Source of the DNA: Pelagimonas varians
GTDB lineage: Bacteria; Pseudomonadota; Alphaproteobacteria; Rhodobacterales; Rhodobacteraceae
Length of the DNA stretch: 64,000 nucleotides
Assembly: GCF_003208435.1 (NCBI RefSeq)
Contig: NZ_QKMF01000003.1
Span: 186,001 to 250,000, forward strand
Direction of reading: 5' to 3'
This document shows, one piece after another, positions 51,996 through 59,131 of this stretch (the stretch's first letter is position 1; every line of letters starts with the position of its first letter). Made by a program: the position numbers and the translations under genes. Under the pieces are notes generated by a model, which was not told the DNA's origin, ran no database searches, and was given only the letters and a program-made list of their open reading frames with translations.

Positions 51996-52759
51996 GCCGT
52001 TTCCTCTGTCGCGGTGCCCAGATAAACGTCGCGGACAATCTGGCTGGCCATCACAGCGTCGGGTGCGCCGTCTGCCAACAGCTCTCCGTTGTGCAAAACG
52101 ATAATGCGGTCGGCCAAGGCGCGCACCACGTCCATTTTATGCTCGACCAGTAGAACGGTTTTGGTGGGGTCTGCCTTGATTTTGGCAATCAGTTCCAGCA
52201 CGGCCGGGGCTTGGTCCAGCGACATGCCGGCAGTGGGTTCGTCAAACATGTAAATATCCGGTTCCATCGCCATCAAAAGCGCCACTTCGAGTTTGCGCTG
52301 ATCGCCATGCGGCAAGGCAGAAGCGGGCATAAAGGCCTTGTCGGTCAGCTGCGCGGCTTCCAGATAGGTTTCGGCCTTGGCGGTCAGTTCCGTCAGCTTT
52401 GCGGCAGGGCGAAACAGCCCCCATCCGGCCCCGGCCCGCGCTTGGACTGCCAGACGGATATTTTCCAGAACGCTTAGCTGCGGAAACAGGTTGGTCAGCT
52501 GAAAAGCGCGCCCGATACCGTGAGCGGCGCGCGCAGAGGGGGACATGTTTGTGATGTCGACCTCGCCTTTGTGCACGCTGCCAGAGGAGGCTGGAAGCTG
52601 GCCTGACATCAAATTGAAATAGGTGGTTTTGCCTGCCCCGTTCGGGCCGACGATCACCGTGGTTTCACCAGGGTGAAAGGCACAGGTCACCTGATTGACC
52701 GCGACATGCCCACCGAAACGGATTGTCAGGTCATTGGTTGAAAGGGAAGGTTGGGGCAT
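51992..52759 (-). CDS. livG: Liv-type ABC transporter ATPase LivG
   Basis: 255 residues from the ATG at 52759, giving the normal LivG start (LSTNDLTIRFGGHVAVNQV). An ATG at 52819 would add 20 atypical residues. Walker A GPNGAGKTTYFNLMSG, LivG-specific GRAFQLTNLFPQLSVLENIR, and Walker B DIYMFDEPTAGMSLDQ. The signature region reads LPHGDQRKLEVALLM, the normal variant in this subfamily. Confidence 0.9.
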   Translation of the reverse strand: MPQPSLSTNDLTIRFGGHVAVNQVTCAFHPGETTVIVGPNGAGKTTYFNLMSGQLPASSGSVHKGEVDITNMSPSARAAHGIGRAFQLTNLFPQLSVLENIRLAVQARAGAGWGLFRPAAKLTELTAKAETYLEAAQLTDKAFMPASALPHGDQRKLEVALLMAMEPDIYMFDEPTAGMSLDQAPAVLELIAKIKADPTKTVLLVEHKMDVVRALADRIIVLHNGELLADGAPDAVMASQIVRDVYLGTATEETA

Positions 52760-52825
52760 GAAAAGGGTCGCTTTTGAGTGAATGCCCGGCCAGCTCGCCA
52801 AAAGGCGGTGGCCGGACATTGGGGG

Positions 52826-54025
52826 TTAGTTGTTGTTGCGTCCTACTGGGATACTCATTTCATCGGCTTCGATGATGCGGACCAAATCGGGGATTGCCCA
52901 ATCAACATTATCATCCACACGGATTTTGAAATGGACCATGGATTGAAGCGCCTGATGATCTTCGGGGCGGAAGGTCATTTTGCCTTTTGGCGTCTCCCAC
53001 GACATGCCTTCCATCGCGGCGATCAGGTCTTCAGTTTCATAGCTGGTCGCTGTTTCTAGTGTTTTGACCACGGCCAGCGCCGCCGCCATGCCGCCAGCTG
53101 TGAAGAAATCAGGCGGGCCGTCAAAGCGTTCTTGATGGGTGTCGACCAACCACTTGTTCACCGGATTGTCGTAGGCTTCGTAGTAGTAGTAGACCGCGCC
53201 CTCCATGCCGGGGAAACGCTTGTAGGTGGGCAAGACGGGCAGGATATGGCCGCCCATCGATAGTTCAATGCCATAGCGCTCTGGATCCAGAGCTTGAATT
53301 TTACCGGGGGCATCGCCGCTGCCTGCAACATAGACCAAAATAACCTTGCGGCCTTCTTTGTCTTTGAGAGCGTTGAACATACGTTCCGTTGCGGCGGTGA
53401 AATCCGCTGTGCCTTGGGGGACGAATTCTTCGGTCACAATCGTTGCGCCACTTCCTGCAAGGGCAGTTTTGAACGCTTCAATCCCGTCGCGGCCAAAGGC
53501 ATAGTCTTCGGCAAGCGTTGCAACAAACAGGTTTTCGTCCGGCTTTAGCGCCAGTGCTTGTGCTTGCATATCCATCGACGAATTGCGCGATGTTTTGAAA
53601 ATATATCGATTGCTGTCAGGGCCGGTCAGGCTGTCGGCAACCGCTGGTTCGACAATAAGGATCTTCTCGTATTCTTCGGCGATGGGCAGCATGCCTTTGG
53701 TCACACCAGACGATGTTGCACCAACGGCGAGCAAAACTTCGTCATCGCCATAGGCTTCTGCCAAAACGGCCCGCGCCACATCCGGCTTGAACTGTGTGTC
53801 CTTGACGATCACCTCAATGGGGCGACCTTTGACTTCGTTGGTGCCGCCTGTGGCGTATTCCAAGCCAAGTTCGAAACCGGTTTGTGCCTGTTTGGAAAAG
53901 GCTTCAAAGCTGGAGCCGGACAGGCCGTGGATCAAGGCAATCTTGATCGGCTCCTCTGCCGACGCCGCGCCTGCAAAAGCGATGGATGTAGCAACCGTTG
54001 CGGCAAGCCGCGTCAATAATTTCAT
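52826..54025 (-). CDS. livK: Liv-type periplasmic substrate-binding protein
   Basis: 399 residues; GGGAGG before the ATG and a signal peptide (about 1-23, ending GAASAEE). Peripla_BP_6 fold: IKIALIHGLSGSSFEAFSKQ, LAVGATSSGVTKGMLPIAEE, FVATLAEDYAFGRDGIEAFK. Close in length to LivK/AmiC-type receptors. Binding specificity is broad in this family (branched amino acids, amides, urea, aromatic acids), so the ligand is unknown; the operon's hydrolase hints at a non-amino-acid substrate. First gene of a six-gene operon. Confidence 0.9.
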   Translation of the reverse strand: MKLLTRLAATVATSIAFAGAASAEEPIKIALIHGLSGSSFEAFSKQAQTGFELGLEYATGGTNEVKGRPIEVIVKDTQFKPDVARAVLAEAYGDDEVLLAVGATSSGVTKGMLPIAEEYEKILIVEPAVADSLTGPDSNRYIFKTSRNSSMDMQAQALALKPDENLFVATLAEDYAFGRDGIEAFKTALAGSGATIVTEEFVPQGTADFTAATERMFNALKDKEGRKVILVYVAGSGDAPGKIQALDPERYGIELSMGGHILPVLPTYKRFPGMEGAVYYYYEAYDNPVNKWLVDTHQERFDGPPDFFTAGGMAAALAVVKTLETATSYETEDLIAAMEGMSWETPKGKMTFRPEDHQALQSMVHFKIRVDDNVDWAIPDLVRIIEADEMSIPVGRNNN

Positions 54026-54123
54026 GGTATCCTCCCTTAAGGGCTGATGCCGCCGTTGCGCGCACTTAGCCCCTCGTTTAGTATCGGACCAACATCCAAG
54101 ACATCGCGCTTTGGGGCAAGATA
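54026..54123. promoter_or_regulatory. Divergent promoter region of the Liv operon and its regulator
   Basis: 98 bp between livK (minus) and the PAS-LuxR gene (plus). Both promoters must be here. No clear operator symmetry was seen by eye. Confidence 0.4.
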
Positions 54124-54729
54124 GTGAAAATACGTACCGATGATTGCTACGCGGAGGGAAGCTTTGCCGAGCTGGCTTTTACCTATGCGCCCATCGGTTT
54201 GGTGGTCACCGAAATGCGGGTCATCCGCGCGTGTAACATCGCCTTTGCCGATATGTTTGGTTACACGTGTGATGAGCTGCGCAATCAAATGTTTTCAATC
54301 CTTTACCCTTCGGTGGAGGAGTTCGTGAATATCCGTGATCGCGGTGTAAAGCAGCTAAGCGAAACCAATACCTATCGGGATGAACGGATCATGGCGCGCA
54401 AGGATGGCGCGCTGTTCTGGTGCCGTGTACGCGGCCATTCCTTCACCACCGACGATCCGCTTGCACGTGCGGTTTGGAGCTTTGCCGACCTTTCCGCAGA
54501 GCGCCCCTATGTTCAGCTCACTCGGCGCGAGCGAGAGATTCTCAGTCATCTCAGCGAAGGTTTGACGAGCAAGGAAATTGCCTTGCAGCTGGACATTTCA
54601 CACCGCACGGTTGAGGTCTACCGCGCCAAACTGCTGCGCAAATTCCATGTCAGCAACACAAGCAGCCTTTTCCATTCTTTGGGCGGGATCGACGGTGATC
54701 ACGTGGTTTTTGCGGGCGAAAAGACTTGA
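54124..54729 (+). CDS. PAS-domain LuxR-family transcriptional regulator
   Basis: 201 residues from a GTG. A PAS domain (about 15-130: LAFTYAPIGLVVTEMRVIRA, MARKDGALFWCRVRGHSFTT) is followed by a LuxR-type HTH (about 135-190: LTRREREILSHLSEGLTSKE, then IALQLDISHRTVEVYRAKLL). No phosphoreceiver or membrane segment, so it probably senses a small molecule directly through the PAS pocket. Divergent from the Liv operon, the likely target. Confidence 0.88.
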   Translation: MKIRTDDCYAEGSFAELAFTYAPIGLVVTEMRVIRACNIAFADMFGYTCDELRNQMFSILYPSVEEFVNIRDRGVKQLSETNTYRDERIMARKDGALFWCRVRGHSFTTDDPLARAVWSFADLSAERPYVQLTRREREILSHLSEGLTSKEIALQLDISHRTVEVYRAKLLRKFHVSNTSSLFHSLGGIDGDHVVFAGEKT

Positions 54730-55521
54730 GGTGAGGCATTTGCTGTCGCTTCGAAATTCAGCGGACAGTCTCGCCGATATAGCTTTCGACACATAGCATC
54801 TTGCCTGACCCGATTTCCCCGTCAAACTCTGCGTCCGGAAGTTCACCCTTGTGAGGACGGGTAAAACCGGTTTTCAAAGTGTTTTTTAGGATGCCCCCTA
54901 CACGGTCCGCATCGTCTCGAAACCTCATGCCAGCGTCCGTGATGCGCATATTGCATACACCTGTTCATGCGCGATTTTTTAACTTCGCGGGGCTGCGGTT
55001 GGTACGCGTGGACCAGAGTGAAATGCCGTTGAGAAATCCGAATAATTCCCGCTGCAACCGACGACATCGGTGTCCAAGGCAATCAACTCGTTCTCCCCGG
55101 TCACATTGCAGGATGTCTCTTGAAACCATGGGTTGGACCGTTGGCCAGCATTCAACACCCGTGTTTCGCAATACTCCGCATTCAGAGAGGTCACCGATGG
55201 ATGCTGGCAGCCGTGAATTCGAACGAAATGGATTTGCCTGCGGTCAGAAGATAGAGGGACGGGGCATTGTCTTGGTAAAACTCTTACATGTTGCTCGCGC
55301 CGGAGGCGTCGTGAATGTGGATTTTATCGGACAAAATCACCGCATCCACACCGTAGCGCGGCATTTCTTTGTGCCCGTGGCCAAGCCGGTACGGGCGGAT
55401 GGCTTTTTGTTCCATGCCTTCGCTTTCTGGTGCGCGATCCCTGCCCAAACCGGTCTGCCAAACCTATGGCCAATCCAAAGGCCGGACAATTGCAGGCAAG
55501 GGGGCGGCACTGGCCACACCG
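54730..55521. other. Probably decayed coding region (minus strand)
   Basis: About 790 bp without an intact gene. On the minus strand three protein-like fragments in different frames follow each other: 55440-55200 (YRLGHGHKEMPRYGVDAVIL, with an internal stop), 55194-54979 (ETSCNVTGENELIALDTDVV) and 54949-54758 (MRITDAGMRFRDDADRVGG). They read like one gene broken by stops and frameshifts, but I cannot identify the family. The last fragment could alternatively be a 63-residue gene. A longer plus-strand frame here looks like antisense. Confidence 0.35.
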
Positions 55522-57576
55522 TTATCGCAGGCGGATGGTCAACGGCAGCCGGATTTCCGCGCCCTGACCCAGAGTGGTTAGAACGTCCGGCCCGACCGTG
55601 AACGTCCCATTGGCGGTGCCGGGCCGTGCGGGCACTCCGGCAATCAAAAGATCAAAGGCTTGGTCTGCATCGCTGAGTGTAACCGTGATCGGTTGATTGG
55701 CTGCTATTTCGAAAAGGCCATTTCGTACGTATTTCAAGGCGGGGCGTAGGCGTTCTTGACCGGGTAGCAAGCGAGCGCGCTCTTCCAAAAGCTCTTGGCG
55801 GCGTTTGCGCAGGGCTGCAATTGCGATTGCATCCCTGTCCTCAAGCAGATTGATCAGTTTGAGGGCTGCGACTGTCTCCGCAACCTGAAACTGCGCTGCG
55901 GCATAGGCGCGAAGCTCGTCTTCCGTGACCTCGCGCGCAATCTTTTGTTTTGCCGTTTCAGTCAATTCATCGATGACGATGCCCTCAAGAATGCCAACCA
56001 GAATGTTGCTGGATCTGCGTTCACCAATGTCTGACAGAGTTTGCCCCAGACGCCGACCCATCGCGCGCCGGGTCGATCCGTGTTCGAGCGCCTCTTGGAC
56101 GGTCGGGCGGGCGGTGTCTTGCAATTTGGTCAATTGCTCCGCCAATGCGCCGACACCTGTTTTTGACAGCGTATTCGCCGCGCTTTTAGCGGTTTCTTCA
56201 CCGAGTTTCCGGCGCAGCGCCTGTGCGTCTGTTGTTGGTTTGCCGTCGGGCCCAAGTTCTGCGTCATAGTAGGTTGGCTTTGATAACAAGACGTTATTGG
56301 TCGCCTGAACGCCGGCAATCGCGATGAAGACATGGGGGCTGCCCTTAGACGCTATTGCTGCATCAGTTATCTGGACCGCCGCTTGTGCCAGCGCTTGCAG
56401 CAGGTAGCTGCTGGACGCCGACAGCGCCAGATCGTTGTTTGCAGCACTCGCCGCAGCGAGTGAATTGACCAATGCTTCGTCGGCCACCACCCGTGATTGC
56501 GCCAAGGATACACTTGCATGGTTGAGCGCAAGCAAAGCGTCTTCGATCTGCTCCAATTCGGTATGCTGGTCCAAGGTGCGTTCCAAAAGCGCATGTTGGG
56601 TTTCAATCTTCAAAACGTCGGGTATGCCCTCATATCGTGCTTGTGACACAGCAGTTTCGGCGGCCACAACGCGTTCTTGGGCCGGACCAAGATCGTCCTT
56701 AATTGTTGAATTCAACACTGTTCGCGCGGCTTCCAGTGGCCCACCTAACGCGCGCATTTCAGTTTCAAAATAACGTTTTTCGTTGGCTGCGGCAGCAGAG
56801 CCCAGTTCCAGTTTGGCAAGCCGTTCACGATAAGGAACAGCACGCTGGTCGGCCTCTTTTGATATTGAATCTGTCAGCTCTGCCACCCGAAGGGTCAAGC
56901 GGTCGACAGATCGTTCCACGGCCTCCAGTTCTAACCGCGCATCGGTGAGACGCTGGAGCGCTGCGATCTTGCGGTCCTTGGGGACATTTGCCTCAACGGT
57001 GACTGATCCGATCAAAAACTCGACAAGATACTCGGGTGCAGCGCGGTCATGCAGGTCGTTGATCCGGGCCAATGCTGTTGCGGCGGGGACAATGTCCTGG
57101 TTCAAGCCGCTGGGCCAGTTTTCATCATCGAAGGTGTATTGATAGCGAAAAGCGGTAGCTGCGCCGCCAATCAGTGCAACTCCGACTTGATTGAGGACTG
57201 CAGAAATCACGAGCGTATCCAGCAACTCGCTGTCCACGATGGCGGCTCTGTAGCGGCGCAAGGCTTCCAGAGTGACAGGTTTGTTGGTAGATAGCGCATC
57301 CAATGCTTCTTCTGTTGTTTCCAGCTCGTCTTTCAGGGAATTCGGATACCCTTTGGGAAGTGGCAGGGCACCCTCAAAGCGGGTTGTCAGCCACTGAGTT
57401 GTAAAGCCTTCTTTGTCTTCAACCATGTATCTTAGGGTGGGCACCATGCGTTCAAGCATTAGGATCATCCGGTCGCGTTCTGACTGAATAAGTGCTTGTC
57501 GTTCTGGATCAGCGGCATCGGCAGATAAAAAAGCCGGACAAAGGCAAGCGGCCAAAGCCGCGATTAGTCCACGCAT
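55522..57576 (-). CDS. Large exported coiled-coil protein of unknown function
   Basis: 684 residues. Signal peptide about 1-21 (LIAALAACLCPAFLSADA). The mature part is mostly helical with long Ala/Glu/Leu/Arg-rich stretches likely to form coiled coils (about 205-385 and 535-610), a small hydrophobic patch near 130-145 (VISAVLNQVGVALIGGAATA) and a beta-rich C-terminal 70 residues (QPITVTLSDADQAFDLLIAG to the end). GGGGGGACAGG precedes the ATG. Monocistronic and divergent from an MFS gene. I do not recognise the family. A structural or surface role is possible. Confidence 0.75.
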   Translation of the reverse strand: MRGLIAALAACLCPAFLSADAADPERQALIQSERDRMILMLERMVPTLRYMVEDKEGFTTQWLTTRFEGALPLPKGYPNSLKDELETTEEALDALSTNKPVTLEALRRYRAAIVDSELLDTLVISAVLNQVGVALIGGAATAFRYQYTFDDENWPSGLNQDIVPAATALARINDLHDRAAPEYLVEFLIGSVTVEANVPKDRKIAALQRLTDARLELEAVERSVDRLTLRVAELTDSISKEADQRAVPYRERLAKLELGSAAAANEKRYFETEMRALGGPLEAARTVLNSTIKDDLGPAQERVVAAETAVSQARYEGIPDVLKIETQHALLERTLDQHTELEQIEDALLALNHASVSLAQSRVVADEALVNSLAAASAANNDLALSASSSYLLQALAQAAVQITDAAIASKGSPHVFIAIAGVQATNNVLLSKPTYYDAELGPDGKPTTDAQALRRKLGEETAKSAANTLSKTGVGALAEQLTKLQDTARPTVQEALEHGSTRRAMGRRLGQTLSDIGERRSSNILVGILEGIVIDELTETAKQKIAREVTEDELRAYAAAQFQVAETVAALKLINLLEDRDAIAIAALRKRRQELLEERARLLPGQERLRPALKYVRNGLFEIAANQPITVTLSDADQAFDLLIAGVPARPGTANGTFTVGPDVLTTLGQGAEIRLPLTIRLR

Positions 57577-57838
57577 GAGTCCTGTCCCCCCAAGGTTAAA
57601 ACAAAATTCATTTCAGTGTTCTTGGCCCAGTTTACACCGTTTTTCGGGTTTCCTTTAGCTTTTTATAAATCGGGAAAAGGTCGGTGTATCGCTCACTATA
57701 TTTCGGTGAGGGCCGGACGCACATGCCTTGCGGTCTGGGTTCTCGCCATGTGGATGTGTGGCGCAAACTGTGGCCTTGGCGAAAACTACGCCACCGAATG
57801 TCCTTTTCTTTCACAGGCGATGCGCGCAACAGAGGGGC
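57577..57838. other. Divergent intergenic region
   Basis: About 260 bp between the 684-residue exported protein and the MFS gene. It should contain both promoters. No gene is supported. Confidence 0.4.
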
Positions 57839-59053
57839 ATGACGATTCTCAGCTTTCTTCGTGACAATGCGCCTTGGCTCGCTGCCGGTGTGCTGTTGAC
57901 CCTGCTCAGCAGCTTTGGGCAAACGTATTTCATTTCGCTATTTGCCGGTGAAATACGCGAGGCGTTTCAGATCTCGCACGGCGAGTGGGGGGCGATCTAT
58001 GCGGTTGGAACCACGGTTTCGGCCATCGCGATGATCTGGGCCGGTGCCTTGACTGACCGTTTTCGTGTTCGCGTGCTCGGGGCGGCTGTGCTTGTGTTGC
58101 TTGCCGTATCTTGCCTGTTTATGGCGATAAACCCTGTGTGGTGGCTTTTGCCTTTTGTCATTTTTTGTCTGCGGTTCACGGGGCAGGGGATGGCCAGTTT
58201 GACGGCAGTTGTTGCCATGTCACGCTGGTTCATAGCAACGCGCGGCAAGGCCTTGTCGGTGGCCAACCTTGGATTTGCGATTGGTCAGGCGCTTTTGCCA
58301 ATAATCTTTGTCGGATTGCTGGCGATCTATGACTGGCGGTTGCTTTGGGTTGGGGCGGCAGGAATTGCGCTTTGCGGTGTGCCGCTTTTGTTCGTGTTGC
58401 TGCGGTCAGAGCGAACTCCGCAATCTATGGCGAAATCGAACCAGTCGTTGGGAATGCGGTCCATGCATTGGACTCGGAACCAAACTGTCCGCCATCCTTT
58501 GTACTGGTTTATGGTTCCGGCTCTTTTGGGACCGGGGGCCTTTAACACCGCGTTCTTTTTCCATCAGGTCCATTTTGCTGAAATCAAGCAAATGACACAT
58601 GTCGAACTGGTGGCGATGTTGCCGTTCTACACAGTGATCAGCATTGCCGCGATGGTTGTGGCTGGTTGGGCGTTGGACAAGATCGGCACAGCGCGGCTGA
58701 TAGTCTGGTACCAACTGCCTATGGTCGCCGCTTTTGTAACCTTTGCCTATGCGCAAACTTATGGGGCAATGCTGCTTGGGTTTTTCTTTCTGGCGCTTAC
58801 CACTGGCGGCAACTCGACACTTCCCAACGCCTTTTGGGCCGAGTTTTTTGGCACGCGGCATTTGGGGGCAATCAAGGCAATGGCTGCTGCGGTCATGGTT
58901 TTGGGGTCTGCAATAGGGCCGGGGGTCACTGGATTGGGCATCGATCTGGGCGTCGGGATTGAGACGCAGTATCTGTTTGTCGCGGCCTATTTTGTCTTTG
59001 CGACAGTGATGATGGCCGTTGGGGTTGCTAAATACCGGTCTGAACTGATCTAG
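57839..59053 (+). CDS. MFS transporter
   Basis: 404 residues from the ATG at 57839 (GAGGGGC upstream); in-frame starts further upstream give a hydrophilic, Cys-rich extension unlike the family. Twelve predicted helices. IWAGALTDRFRVRVLGAAVL is the loop 2-3 motif. RFTGQGMASLTAVVAMSRWF and RGKALSVANLGFAIGQALLP resemble oxalate:formate-antiporter-like and monocarboxylate-type MFS members. Substrate unknown. Confidence 0.88.
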   Translation: MTILSFLRDNAPWLAAGVLLTLLSSFGQTYFISLFAGEIREAFQISHGEWGAIYAVGTTVSAIAMIWAGALTDRFRVRVLGAAVLVLLAVSCLFMAINPVWWLLPFVIFCLRFTGQGMASLTAVVAMSRWFIATRGKALSVANLGFAIGQALLPIIFVGLLAIYDWRLLWVGAAGIALCGVPLLFVLLRSERTPQSMAKSNQSLGMRSMHWTRNQTVRHPLYWFMVPALLGPGAFNTAFFFHQVHFAEIKQMTHVELVAMLPFYTVISIAAMVVAGWALDKIGTARLIVWYQLPMVAAFVTFAYAQTYGAMLLGFFFLALTTGGNSTLPNAFWAEFFGTRHLGAIKAMAAAVMVLGSAIGPGVTGLGIDLGVGIETQYLFVAAYFVFATVMMAVGVAKYRSELI

Positions 59054-59082
59054 CCATGCGGGACTGCGAACCAGCAGAAGGC

Positions 59083-59120
59083 AACAAAAAAGGCTGGCCA
59101 ATTGCGCCAGCCTTTTGTTG
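59083..59120. terminator. Bidirectional rho-independent terminator
   Basis: Arms AAAAGGCTGGC and GCCAGCCTTTT with a 7-base loop, flanked by AACAAAA and TTTTGTT. Between the convergent MFS gene and the SH3-protein gene. Confidence 0.88.
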
Positions 59121-59131
59121 TTTCTAGACGC

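Noticed and set aside
54879-55601. 240-codon plus-strand open frame
   Set aside because: Composition is Arg/Pro/His-rich without domain signs, and it overlaps the end of a better-supported minus-strand gene.
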